Origin: Streptomyces sp. A 4/2
Lineage (GTDB): Bacteria > Actinomycetota > Actinomycetes > Streptomycetales > Streptomycetaceae
NCBI RefSeq assembly: GCF_940670765.1
Contig: NZ_CALNVW010000050.1
Coordinates: 1-64,000 of the forward strand
Length of the DNA: 64,000 bases
Direction of reading: 5' to 3'
Position 1 is the first letter of the stretch. Each line of letters begins with the position of its first letter. The notes beneath the pieces are model-generated. The model ran no database searches. It was not told where the DNA came from and saw nothing but the letters and a program-made list of their open reading frames with translations. A program made the position numbers and the translations under genes. Shown here in pieces: positions 26,802 through 35,328 of the stretch.

Positions 26802-28444
26802 TCCTGGTGAAGCTGGCCCTGGGCTGCACCGCCGGGGTGGCCGTGTTCCTCTGCCTGGGCTACACGTTCTGGATGTTCCTCGGACTCTCCCTGGTGACCG
26901 CGGGAAACATGTTCGGCCCCCGGTCGGCGGGAACACCCGATCCTCGCGTCCGGCCCGTCGGCACGGGCGAACCGGCACACCGCGCCTACTGGTCGGACCA
27001 GATGTGGCGGGATGCCCGGGACTCGGTGCGTGGTGGGCTGCTCTCGATCCGGTACCGGCTGACCACCGAGTGGCTGCGACGGTCGGTCCCGCGGCTTTTC
27101 CGGGGACGGCGGCCCACCACCGGAATCCGCGGGGTGAACAAGTTCACGCGCACGGTGCTGCGGGCCGTCGCACCGGGAACGGCCGCCGGGGCGATCCTTG
27201 GCGCGCTGCTCGCGACGCTGGTCACCACCCTGGTCCTGCTGGTGTTCGGGGTGCTGCTCGCCCTGGTGTGGCTGTCCGCGGTGACTGCCGTGGGACTTCT
27301 GCGCGCGGTGGAACGGCTCTGGCGGCTCGTCCGGCACATCCGTATGAAGTGCCCGCATCCCGGCTGCTATCTGCCGTTCGGGCTGGCCGTCCACCGCTGT
27401 CCGGACTGCGGCGCGGCCCACGGCGAGCTGAGGCCCGGCCGGTACGGGGTGCTGTGGCACGTCTGCGGTTGCGGACGGCGCCTCGCCACCACCTCGCTCG
27501 GCGGCCGGGGCAGCTTCGCGGCCCGCTGTCCGTCGTGCGAACAGGAACTTCCGGAGGCGGTGGGCCGTACCCGGGTCGTGCATCTGCCGCTGATCGGCGG
27601 GACGTCGTCGGGGAAGACGATGCTGATGGCCGCGATGGTCGCCGGACTGCAGGCCTGGTCGCGGCGCACCCGGCTCACGGTGGAATACGCCTCACCGAGT
27701 GACCGCAAGGAGGCCACGGCGCTCAAGCGGCAGGTGGACAGCGCCGGTTGGGCGCTCAAGACGCAGGGCGGTCCGCCCCGCGCCCTCATGCTGTACGTCG
27801 GGCACGGCAGGCAGCGGCGTCTGTTGTACCTGTACGACCCGATGGGCGAGTCCCTGCGGGACGCCGGTGTGGTCCGGGAGCAGCAGTACCTGGCGCACGC
27901 GGACGGTGTGGTCCTGGTCGCCGACGTCCTCGCGGAACCTCAGGTCCGGCGTGCGCTGCACGGTGACGACGCGAATCTGGCGGCGGGCGCACGCCCAGCC
28001 GACCAGGGCCCCATGGACACCTATCAGCGGCTCACCGGGGAACTCTCGGCGCTCACCGGCCGACGCGGACGGCTCCCGGTGGCCACGGTGGTCACCAAAC
28101 GGGACGTGCTGGACGGCATCGCCGCCCTGCCGGTGCCCGGAACCAGGATCGACGGCTGGCTGGAGGGCATCGGCCTCGGCGCACTGGTCCGGGCGGTGCG
28201 CCACGACTTCGGGACCGCCCGCTACTGGGCGGTGAGCGCCCGTGCGGCCACCGGCGCGGGCGCACTCGACCGGGAGCAGCGCCGGGCAGCGGAGCCGGTG
28301 TTGTGGGTGCTGGCGCTGTCGGGTCTGCGGGTCGGATCGCTCGTCGCCGAGGACCACTCGGCGGGCCTTCCCGGGCCGCGAGCCGGCACAGCGACCGGGA
28401 CCGGGACTGGAACTGCGGCCGAAACCGATCAAGTGAAAGGCTGA
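26798..28444 (+). CDS. Membrane-anchored zinc-ribbon GTPase (second GTPase of the pair)
   Basis: The 548-residue protein has an N-terminal membrane helix (residues 2-35), a second hydrophobic pair (about 130-170), a treble of zinc pairs (C185..C190, CPDC 201-204, CGC 223-225, CPSC 244-247) and a GTPase-like domain with Walker A GGTSSGKT (267-274), a switch-like DPMG (347-350) and TKRD (433-436). It is thus the membrane-bound counterpart of the cytosolic GTPase encoded at 23032. The GTG at 26798 is chosen because GTGA overlaps the GAP1 stop; the GTG one codon upstream is equally readable. The C-terminus ends in a Gly/Thr-rich tail. Confidence 0.8.
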   Translation: MILVKLALGCTAGVAVFLCLGYTFWMFLGLSLVTAGNMFGPRSAGTPDPRVRPVGTGEPAHRAYWSDQMWRDARDSVRGGLLSIRYRLTTEWLRRSVPRLFRGRRPTTGIRGVNKFTRTVLRAVAPGTAAGAILGALLATLVTTLVLLVFGVLLALVWLSAVTAVGLLRAVERLWRLVRHIRMKCPHPGCYLPFGLAVHRCPDCGAAHGELRPGRYGVLWHVCGCGRRLATTSLGGRGSFAARCPSCEQELPEAVGRTRVVHLPLIGGTSSGKTMLMAAMVAGLQAWSRRTRLTVEYASPSDRKEATALKRQVDSAGWALKTQGGPPRALMLYVGHGRQRRLLYLYDPMGESLRDAGVVREQQYLAHADGVVLVADVLAEPQVRRALHGDDANLAAGARPADQGPMDTYQRLTGELSALTGRRGRLPVATVVTKRDVLDGIAALPVPGTRIDGWLEGIGLGALVRAVRHDFGTARYWAVSARAATGAGALDREQRRAAEPVLWVLALSGLRVGSLVAEDHSAGLPGPRAGTATGTGTGTAAETDQVKG

Positions 28445-28455
28445 CGGCACACCGT

Positions 28456-28587
28456 ATGGAAGTCGTGACACCACATGTGGCCAGGGGACGGCGGCTCGCA
28501 CTGGCCCTGTTCGTCACCGCGATCGTCGCCTCCGGAGTCCTGGTCGCGGTGCTCCTCACGTACATGGACCGGGGGCCCGGCAACTGA
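28456..28587 (+). CDS. 43-residue single-span membrane peptide
   Basis: A short reading frame between the membrane GTPase and the vWA gene encodes a peptide with a basic N-terminus (RGRRLALAL) and one hydrophobic segment (LALFVTAIVASGVLVAVLLTYM), ending MDRGPGN. The ribosome site is weak. Its position inside a compact operon and its clear N-in topology make it likely to be real; it may be a small partner of the membrane GTPase. Confidence 0.55.
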   Translation: MEVVTPHVARGRRLALALFVTAIVASGVLVAVLLTYMDRGPGN

Positions 28588-28641
28588 CACGTTTCGGCAG
28601 TGCCCCGGAAGAAACAACGAAGACGAAAGGGAGGACATGGA

Positions 28642-29328
28642 GTGAGTGACATCCCCGGCGGACCGATGGCGAACCGGCCGGTCCACTTCATCTGGCTGCT
28701 GGACTGCTCGTATTCCATGATGGGCGAGAAGATCGGCCAGCTCAACTACGCGATCCGGGAGGCCGTCCCGGAGATGCGGTCGGTCGCGAACGACAATCCG
28801 GCGGCTCAGCTACTGCTGCGCACGCTCACCTTCTCCACCACCGCCCAGTGGCAGCACAAGGACCCCGTACCGGTCGACGACTTCGTCTGGCAGGACGTGC
28901 AGGTGGACGGGATGACCAATCTGGGTGAGGCGCTGCACACGGTGGCGGCCGAGCTCCGGACGCCCCCGATGCCTCAGCGTGCGCTCAAGCCGGTGCTGGC
29001 GCTGGTCTCGGACGGGGTGCCCACCGACGACTGGAAGGCAGGGCTGAAGGCCATCGACGAGACACCGTGGGGCCGGAAGGCCGTACGGGTGGCCATCGCC
29101 ATCGGCACGGACGCCGACCGGAGCGTGCTGCAGGAATTCCTCGGCAACCCGGAGCTCCAGCCGCTGGACGCCAACAGTCCCAAGCAGCTGGCCGCGGCGA
29201 TCCGCTGGGCCTCGACGGCCGCCGTCAAGGCCGCGTCCCAACCTGTCGTGGGCTCCGCGGAGAACAAGGTCACGCAGCCGCCCTACGCCCCGCCGGTGCT
29301 GGACGACGACGATGACGACGTGTGGTGA
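28642..29328 (+). CDS. vWA-domain protein with intact MIDAS
   Basis: The 228-residue protein is a single von Willebrand factor A domain with the full metal-ion site: D21-x-S23-x-S25 in LLDCSYSMMG, T92 in GMTNLG and D124 in LVSDGVPTDDW. It resembles TerY-type vWA proteins that work with a PP2C phosphatase and kinase. The C-terminus is a run of aspartates before VW. The GTG start lies 7 nt after GGGAGGA. Its stop overlaps the phosphatase start (GTGA). It probably binds a protein partner through Mg2+. Confidence 0.9.
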   Translation: MSDIPGGPMANRPVHFIWLLDCSYSMMGEKIGQLNYAIREAVPEMRSVANDNPAAQLLLRTLTFSTTAQWQHKDPVPVDDFVWQDVQVDGMTNLGEALHTVAAELRTPPMPQRALKPVLALVSDGVPTDDWKAGLKAIDETPWGRKAVRVAIAIGTDADRSVLQEFLGNPELQPLDANSPKQLAAAIRWASTAAVKAASQPVVGSAENKVTQPPYAPPVLDDDDDDVW

Positions 29329-30218
29329 GCGGGTCACCCGTGGAGGATCCACGCCTCCGAACGCCTCAGCTGCCGCCCTGGACCACGCTCACCGGCACGG
29401 TCCAGGGCGTCAACAAGCCGCGCAACCAGGACTTCCACCACGCCGCGGGGTGCGGCACGGCGGACGAGCCGCTGATCCTCGCGGTCGCGGACGGGCACGG
29501 CTCGGCAGCGCACGCACGGAGCAACCTGGGTGCGCGGTACGCGGTGGACATGTTCGCCGACCAGGCACGGCAGTTCGGCGAGCTGGCGGGCGCCGGGGGC
29601 GCGGACGGGCCGCCGAGCCTGGCCTGGTTGATGAACTACGCCCAGCACACCCTCCCCCGGCGGCTCATCAGTGCCTGGCGGGAGAAGGCGCTCGGCAACT
29701 GGACACGCCTCCAGGAGACGGCGGAGCGGACCGACCCGGCAGCCACCCCCGAGCAGAAGCTGGTGCTGTACGGCACCACGCTCATCGGCGCCGTGCTGAC
29801 TCCGCAGTTGTTCGCCGCCTGGCAGCTCGGTGACGGCGAACTGACCCTGGTGGAGGACGACGGCCGGGCGGAATCACCGCTGGCCCCTGCCGAGGCCGAA
29901 CTCGGCGACGAGACGGAGTCGTTGTGCAGCCGCGACGCCTGGCGTCTGGTGCGGATGTACTGGGCGCCGGTCACCGAACCGTCGCGGATGCCCCGGCTCA
30001 TCGCGCTGTCCACCGACGGCCTGTCCAAGAGCTTCGCGTCGGACCGGGGCTTCGCCCAGTTCATCGAGGGTCTGGACCAGCGGCTGATCGACGAGGGCAC
30101 CGACGGCGTACGGAGTGTGCTGCCCGAATGGCTCGCGAAGGCGGCACAGTTCTCCGGGGACGACACCACCCTGGCCGCCGCGTGGCGGCCCGCACAGCCC
30201 CCCGCAGCAGACGGATAA
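29325..30218 (+). CDS. PP2C-type Ser/Thr protein phosphatase
   Basis: The 297-residue protein has PP2C metal-binding motifs: RNQDFHH (33-39), VADGHGS (54-60), GTTLIGAVL, LGDGELTL, LSTDGLSKSF and a terminal GDDTTLAAAW. All acidic metal ligands are present, so it should be active. It would reverse phosphorylation by the kinase encoded 10 bp downstream, with the vWA protein as the third member of a vWA-PP2C-kinase module as seen in Ter-like systems. It is soluble. A GTG one codon upstream is an alternative start. Confidence 0.92.
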   Translation: MSGSPVEDPRLRTPQLPPWTTLTGTVQGVNKPRNQDFHHAAGCGTADEPLILAVADGHGSAAHARSNLGARYAVDMFADQARQFGELAGAGGADGPPSLAWLMNYAQHTLPRRLISAWREKALGNWTRLQETAERTDPAATPEQKLVLYGTTLIGAVLTPQLFAAWQLGDGELTLVEDDGRAESPLAPAEAELGDETESLCSRDAWRLVRMYWAPVTEPSRMPRLIALSTDGLSKSFASDRGFAQFIEGLDQRLIDEGTDGVRSVLPEWLAKAAQFSGDDTTLAAAWRPAQPPAADG

Positions 30219-30228
30219 CGGAGAGATC

Positions 30229-31572
30229 ATGACGGGCATGCTCGACAACGACACCCTCCTCGCCTCGGACAGCGGAGAGGAGGTGCGAGTCACCGGCATG
30301 CTCGGAGCCGGTGGCCAGGGCGAGGTCTACCGGGTGCAGACCCCCGGCGGTGACAAGGCACTCAAGTGGTACTACCCGGCGTGCGCGACACCCGAGCAAC
30401 GGGCCATCGTGCAGCAACTGGTGGCCCGCGATTTCAACGACGACCGCTTCCTGTGGCCCACGGCGTACGTAGAGGGCGCGAACAGCGCGTTCGGCTACCT
30501 CATGGACGTCCGCCCTGACCGGTTCAAGGGCCTGCCCGCCCTGTTCAAGCGGCAGTTGCGCACCACGCCCCGCGCACTGCTGACCGCCTGCCTCTACACG
30601 GTCGAGGCCTATCAGGCGCTGCACTCCCGGGGCATCGCCTACCGGGACATCTCGTGGGGCAACATCTTCTTCGACCCGGACACCGGTGACGTCCGGGTGT
30701 GCGACAACGACAACGCGGTGGTGGAGGGGGACAGCAGCGGCATCTCCGGGACCATGGAGTTCATGGCGCCGGAACTGGTACGGGGGGACTCCGGCGCGAC
30801 ACCCGGCACCCAGAGCGACCTGCACTCGCTCTCCGTGCTGCTGTTCATGCTCCTGATGAACCATCATCCGCTGAAGGGCCGGAAGGAGCTGGCCATCCAC
30901 TGCCTCGACGAGGCGGCCGAGCAGAGGCTGTACGGCAAGGAGCCGCTGTTCGTCTTCGACCCGGACGACGTCACGAACGCACCCGACCCCGTCGAGCAGA
31001 GCACCGTCCTGGCCACCTGGGCCGTGGCCCCGGCGTCACTGCAGGGTCTGTTCACGAAGAACTTCACGACCGGGCTGCGTGATCCGGCGGCCCGGGTAAG
31101 GGAATCGGAGTGGCGCGACGCCCTGCGGGCCGCACTCGACTCGGTGGTCGACTGTGCCCACTGCGGCCGTCAGAACATGACCGAGCCCGCACAGAGCACT
31201 GCTGGTGCGTGCTGGTCCTGCGGCAGCGCGCTGATCCTGCCGCCCCGGCTGGTGCTCACCACTCCCCCGCCGCGCGCGGAGCGGCACATCCTGCTGCACC
31301 GCACGTCCCGGGTGCACGCCCACCATCTGGTGCCGGAGCCCACCCGGCACGACTACAGCGACACCACTCTGGTGGCCGAGCTGACCGAACACCCGAAGAA
31401 GCCGGGCAGGTTCGGGCTGGCGAACCGTTCGGACACGGTGTGGACCGGCACCCGCTCCGACGGCACGGCCCAGGAGATCGCCCCTGGCCAGACGGTGCCG
31501 CTCCGCTCGGGCCTTGAACTGGTCCTCGGCGAAGGAACGAGCGGAGCCAGGGGCGTCGTACGGGCGAAATGA
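30229..31572 (+). CDS. Atypical Ser/Thr kinase with zinc ribbon and FHA-like domain
   Basis: The 447-residue protein has a kinase domain with glycine loop GAGGQGEV (26-33) and Lys46 in ALKWY. The catalytic loop is YRDISWGN (138-145), with Tyr in place of the usual His, and the DFG motif is replaced by DND in VCDNDN (158-162). It keeps MAPE. After the kinase come a zinc ribbon (CAHC...CWSC) and a C-terminal beta domain resembling FHA (FGLANRSDTVWTG..PLRSGLELVLG). It closes the operon. The metal-binding aspartates are kept, so activity is likely despite the substitutions. A GGAGAG site precedes the ATG. Confidence 0.9.
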   Translation: MTGMLDNDTLLASDSGEEVRVTGMLGAGGQGEVYRVQTPGGDKALKWYYPACATPEQRAIVQQLVARDFNDDRFLWPTAYVEGANSAFGYLMDVRPDRFKGLPALFKRQLRTTPRALLTACLYTVEAYQALHSRGIAYRDISWGNIFFDPDTGDVRVCDNDNAVVEGDSSGISGTMEFMAPELVRGDSGATPGTQSDLHSLSVLLFMLLMNHHPLKGRKELAIHCLDEAAEQRLYGKEPLFVFDPDDVTNAPDPVEQSTVLATWAVAPASLQGLFTKNFTTGLRDPAARVRESEWRDALRAALDSVVDCAHCGRQNMTEPAQSTAGACWSCGSALILPPRLVLTTPPPRAERHILLHRTSRVHAHHLVPEPTRHDYSDTTLVAELTEHPKKPGRFGLANRSDTVWTGTRSDGTAQEIAPGQTVPLRSGLELVLGEGTSGARGVVRAK

Positions 31573-31617
31573 GCCGGGCGGGCGACTCCGAGCCGGTTCG
31601 GGGCGGTTCGGGGCAGC

Positions 31618-31947
31618 TCACATTCCGACGAACCGCCCCAGCTCCCGCACGAGTTCGAGTCCCCCGCTACCCGTCGCAAGCCCGAGCGAGATGGTCTCCA
31701 GCGCCTGCCGGATCCGCCCATGGTCTGCGACGGGGCTCCCCTGCCCGGCCCGCGCCAGCTCACCGCGTACTACTTCCGCCTCCGCGGCCAGGGCGGGACG
31801 GCCCTCGGCCCGCAACTGCTGTACGAGCTGGGTCGCGAGCCGCATCGCTTCGGCCGGGCTCATCCCGTGCTGGTGGATCTCGATCTTCCCGCCGTCACCG
31901 AAGTTACTGGGCCCGGAGATGTCACCCTTGAAATTGAACGTACTCAT
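31618..31947 (-). CDS. Small helical protein with N-terminal GPSNFG signalling motif
   Basis: The 109-residue protein opens with FNFKGDISGPSNFGDGGKI and continues as helices (AEAMRLATQLVQQLRAEGRPALAAEAEVVRGELARAG). The opening motif recurs at the C-terminus of the membrane protein encoded immediately upstream. Glycine/asparagine-rich motifs of this kind resemble bacterial amyloid signalling sequences, which allow two proteins to recruit one another; that is inference. The start is certain from AGGAGG 4 nt before the ATG. It converges on the kinase gene with a 45-bp gap. Confidence 0.75.
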   Translation of the reverse strand: MSTFNFKGDISGPSNFGDGGKIEIHQHGMSPAEAMRLATQLVQQLRAEGRPALAAEAEVVRGELARAGQGSPVADHGRIRQALETISLGLATGSGGLELVRELGRFVGM

Positions 31948-32009
31948 CGGTCCTCCTGATCGTCGCATGCATGAGTGGCTCCGGCAGTTCGGGTCTGCCC
32001 ACCGTCAGT

Positions 32010-33500
32010 TCAGGGCTGTCCACCGGCGGGCCCGGAGGCTCCGGGCTGCTGAGCCCCCGGTCCGTACGCCGCGATCTGGCCGTTGTTTCCGAAGTTGCTC
32101 GGGCCGGTCACGTCCCCGGAGAAGTTGTAGGTCTGCGTGCTGATGACCTGCTGAGCCCGGTCGAACGAACTCGTATCGACATGATGATCCTTCAGGAAGC
32201 GCTCCGTCGCGGTCAGTACGCCCTGCTGGAGCCGGTACAGGAAGTCCTGCGAGTCGGTGCGGTCCGAGTGGCCCAACTCCGCGGCGGACGAGACACGTTC
32301 GCGCAGACTGTCGACCGCGCCGTAGTCGTAGGCCGCGTGCCGTTTACTGATCTCCTTCCGCCACTTCTCCAGTTCGCGCACCCGGCGGTTCTGCTCCGAG
32401 CCCCGGCGGTGGTTACGGCCCAGCGCGCCACGCAGAGCGGGCCAGGTCTGTCCGGTCGCGAATCGCGTCAGGCTCCACCACCGCTCGAAGCCGTCGATCG
32501 GCAGCCGGTCCACCCGGTGGAATCTGCTGCTGACGGGCGGGATCGCGTACGCCGCGACCTCCCAGGACAGGCTGGGGTGGTGCAACCGGGCCCGCAGATG
32601 CATCGACACGATCACCCGTCCGCCCTCGCCGACCCGCTCCAGGCTGAGATAGGTGCGCATCCCGGCGCCGGGGTTAACAAGACCGGCCTGCACCAGCTGC
32701 TTGGGAATCTGCGCGCAGGGGCGGCCCAGCGGATCGGGCAGCAACTCCTTGCCGACGAGGGGGACATGGGTGCCGTGCACATAGAGCCTGTTCTGTGCCC
32801 GCAGCCCTTCGAGCCCGGCGATGTTCGCCATCTCCTTGGCCACATAGGTGTGCAGGTCGACGGCGTCGAAGGGCTTGACGGCCGGACTGCCAACACCGGA
32901 GGCGGCGGCAGGGCGGCTGATGTCCATGGGCTGCCAGACCACCTCTTTGATCTTCGCCCCGCTGCCGACGAACGGATTGGTCCGCTCGGCACTCGCCGTG
33001 TACGGCACCACGTTGGCCCGCTTCATCTCCAGCAGTCGGCGCTCCACCTCCGGTGGTGCGGGCGGTACCAGATCCTCGGACCTGGTACCGGTCCGGTAGA
33101 CCGCGAGCGCGACAGCGCGCGCCTCGCTCTCCGCCTGGTGAACGAGCCACCACGCGGCGGCGAACACGGCGAGCATCCCGCCGCCGCCGATCGCCACGGC
33201 CCCGGACGGTCCGGCAACGAGCCCGTACAGCAGGAGAATCACTGCCGCGCACAACCCGGCGAAGAGCCAGGCCAGTCGGCGGTCCCGCACATCGCCGCGC
33301 CTGGCCGCAACGGTGGCGTGCCGCACCAGCGCCACCAGGTTGATACCGAGCGGCAACCCGGCGGCTGTCATCCCGTCCGCGGTGAATTCGTCATGCACCT
33401 GCCGGGCGAACTGCTCGTCCAGATGCGCCGCCGCACATAGCCGGCGCGTCACCGCGTCCGTCCGGTACTTCGGCAACACAGGCAGCTGCCGACTCCCCAT
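32010..33500 (-). CDS. Two-helix membrane protein with C-terminal GPSNFG motif
   Basis: The 496-residue protein is not recognised. It has about 75 soluble N-terminal residues, two membrane helices (about 77-97 and 101-121), and a large cytoplasmic part of mixed structure (HTYVAKEMANIAGLEGLRAQNRLYVHG; YLSLERVGEGGRVIVSMHLRARL). The tail carries YNFSGDVTGPSNFG (about 458-471), nearly identical to the N-terminal motif of the small protein encoded 62 bp downstream, then a Gly/Pro-rich end. The shared motif points to homotypic interaction at the membrane. The ATG follows GGGGGAGGA. Confidence 0.75.
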   Translation of the reverse strand: MGSRQLPVLPKYRTDAVTRRLCAAAHLDEQFARQVHDEFTADGMTAAGLPLGINLVALVRHATVAARRGDVRDRRLAWLFAGLCAAVILLLYGLVAGPSGAVAIGGGGMLAVFAAAWWLVHQAESEARAVALAVYRTGTRSEDLVPPAPPEVERRLLEMKRANVVPYTASAERTNPFVGSGAKIKEVVWQPMDISRPAAASGVGSPAVKPFDAVDLHTYVAKEMANIAGLEGLRAQNRLYVHGTHVPLVGKELLPDPLGRPCAQIPKQLVQAGLVNPGAGMRTYLSLERVGEGGRVIVSMHLRARLHHPSLSWEVAAYAIPPVSSRFHRVDRLPIDGFERWWSLTRFATGQTWPALRGALGRNHRRGSEQNRRVRELEKWRKEISKRHAAYDYGAVDSLRERVSSAAELGHSDRTDSQDFLYRLQQGVLTATERFLKDHHVDTSSFDRAQQVISTQTYNFSGDVTGPSNFGNNGQIAAYGPGAQQPGASGPAGGQP

Positions 33501-33644
33501 ACGTCCTCCCCCGACGTCAGGGGCCGCGTCCGGTTCGCGCGCCCCACTCGCTCCACGGTCAGGGTACTTTCCGACGTCCCCGGACCGCACGGCAACCACG
33601 GCGACGGCCGCAGGGCGTGCGTGCCGGTCGGTCCTCCCTCCTGG

Positions 33645-34583
33645 TCAGACCGTTCCGTCGGACGGGGCACGGAAGTAGTGCCCCTTGTCGAGGTCCTCAA
33701 GGAGCCCCGGTCCGGTCGGCTGCCAGCCGAGCAACTCGCGGGTCAGCACGCTCGATGCCGGGCCGTCCAGGCCCAGGAAGCCGCCCAGCCAGGTGAAGTG
33801 CTCGCCGGCGTCCTCGGCCGGGACGGACGCCACGGGGAGATCGAGACGGCGCCCGATGACTTCGGCGACAGCGCGGATCGGAACCCCCTCCTCGGCGACC
33901 GCGTGCAGCGTCGATCCCGCGGGGGCCTTCTCCAGGGCCAGCCGGACGAGGTGGGCGGCGTCCAACCGGTGCACGGCGGGCCAGCGGTTGGCGCCGTCGC
34001 CGACGTACCCCGAGACACCCTTGCCACGGGCGGTGCCGACCAGGGCCGCCATGAAGCCGTGGTCCCCGTCACCGTGCACCGTCGGGGGAAACCGCACCAC
34101 CGATGAGCGGACGTTCCGGGAAGCGAGGGCGACCGTCGTCAGCGCGTTGGCCAGCCGGACCCGCGCACCCTCGAACGGCACCGGCCAGTCGGAGCGCTGC
34201 CCGTCCCGCTCGGTCGCGACCTGGCCCGGCGCGAGGCCGAGCGTCCCCGAGGCGATGACGAACGGCCGGTCGGTACCCGCGAGCGCCTCGCCGAAGGTAT
34301 CGATGGCGCGGCGATCAGCATCGGCGGCGCCCTGGAAGTCCCCCGTGAAAGCGATGTCGTGTTTGAACGCGAGGTGGATCACGCCGTCCGACGCGGCAGC
34401 CGCACTCCGCAGGCCGTCGAGATCGTCCAGAGAGCCGCGCACCACCTCCACCCCGGCCGCGTTGAGGGCAGCGGCCGAGGCGTCCGAGCGGGCGAGACCG
34501 ACCACTTGATGACCTGCACCGATGAGCTCCGGCACGACAGCGGACCCGATCCAGCCGGACGCACCGGTCATGAATACGCGCAT
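33645..34583 (-). CDS. NAD-dependent epimerase/dehydratase family (extended SDR)
   Basis: The 312-residue protein has the N-terminal Rossmann motif FMTGASGWIG and the SDR layout of NAD(P)-dependent epimerases and atypical reductases (GVIHLAFKHD, VRFPPTVHG). The canonical YxxxK is not evident, as in the atypical SDR subgroup. The substrate is unknown. The ATG at 34583 follows GGGAGG at 7 nt. It is divergent from a TetR gene and shares a double operator with it, so it is almost certainly repressed by that protein. Confidence 0.85.
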   Translation of the reverse strand: MRVFMTGASGWIGSAVVPELIGAGHQVVGLARSDASAAALNAAGVEVVRGSLDDLDGLRSAAAASDGVIHLAFKHDIAFTGDFQGAADADRRAIDTFGEALAGTDRPFVIASGTLGLAPGQVATERDGQRSDWPVPFEGARVRLANALTTVALASRNVRSSVVRFPPTVHGDGDHGFMAALVGTARGKGVSGYVGDGANRWPAVHRLDAAHLVRLALEKAPAGSTLHAVAEEGVPIRAVAEVIGRRLDLPVASVPAEDAGEHFTWLGGFLGLDGPASSVLTRELLGWQPTGPGLLEDLDKGHYFRAPSDGTV

Positions 34584-34641
34584 GGGGAACCTCCCGGGTG
34601 AGTCGGTGGCCCGCGCCACGGCAAGCGCGGCGGGTGCCACC

Positions 34642-34690
34642 GATGTCAGCAACTGTCATCAACCTACATCTGATGCCAGTCACTGTCATC
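34642..34690. promoter_or_regulatory. Two TetR operators, 30 bp apart
   Basis: The divergent region holds two copies of a 19-bp palindrome GATGNCAGNNNCTGNCATC, at 34642-34660 and 34672-34690. Their centres are 30 bp apart, about three helical turns, so two dimers would bind the same face. The right copy covers the -35 region of the TetR promoter. Confidence 0.8.
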
Positions 34691-34694
34691 ACAT

Positions 34695-34700
34695 AGGATG
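34695..34700 (+). promoter_or_regulatory. -10 box (TAGGAT) of the TetR gene
   Basis: TAGGAT matches the HrdB -10 consensus exactly and is followed after 6 nt by the ATG at 34707, with no ribosome site between. This argues for a leaderless message starting at that ATG and against the ATG at 34698, which lies inside the box. Confidence 0.55.
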
Positions 34701-34706
34701 AACGAC

Positions 34707-35273
34707 ATGAGTCGATGGGAGCCGAACGCACGCGGCCGACTGGAACAGGCCGCGCTGGAGCTGTACAGCGAGCGCGGCTTCGAACAGGCCACCGTGACCG
34801 AGATCGCCAAGCGGGCCGGGCTCACGGAGCGCACGTTCTTCCGGCACTTCGCCGACAAGCGCGAGGTCCTGTTCGGAGGCTCGTCGTCCCTCCAGGAGCT
34901 CTTCGTGACCACCCTCACCGACGCGCCCGCTTCCGCGGCGCCGATCGACGCGGTGGCCACGGCCCTGCACGCCGCCGCGGCCGTCTTCGAGGAGCGCCGC
35001 GAACACTCCCGGCAGCGCCAGAAGATCATCACCGCCAACGCGGAACTACGGGAACGCGAACTGATCAAGCTCGCCTCGCTGGCCGGGGCGCTGGCCGGCA
35101 CATTGCGCCGGCGCGGCGTCGCGGAACCGGCCGCGAGTCTGGCTGCCGAGGCGGGGATAGCCGTCTTCAAGGTCGCGTTCGAGCAGTGGATCAGCGACAC
35201 CGAACAGCGGACCATGTCCCAGCTCATCGGCGAGTCGCTCGACGAGCTGAAGGCCGTGACCGCAGGAGGGTAG
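34707..35273 (+). CDS. TetR-family transcriptional regulator
   Basis: The 188-residue protein has an N-terminal TetR helix-turn-helix (ATVTEIAKRAGLTERTFFRHFADKREVLF) and an all-helical ligand-binding domain. It should bind the two palindromes in the divergent region, repressing itself and the SDR gene until a ligand is bound; the ligand is probably related to the SDR substrate. Start choice follows the -10 box position (see 34695-34700). Confidence 0.9.
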   Translation: MSRWEPNARGRLEQAALELYSERGFEQATVTEIAKRAGLTERTFFRHFADKREVLFGGSSSLQELFVTTLTDAPASAAPIDAVATALHAAAAVFEERREHSRQRQKIITANAELRERELIKLASLAGALAGTLRRRGVAEPAASLAAEAGIAVFKVAFEQWISDTEQRTMSQLIGESLDELKAVTAGG

Positions 35274-35328
35274 CCGTCAACTCCGGCCCGGGGAATGCCC
35301 GTTCAGGAGCGGGGATCGCCGGAACGGA

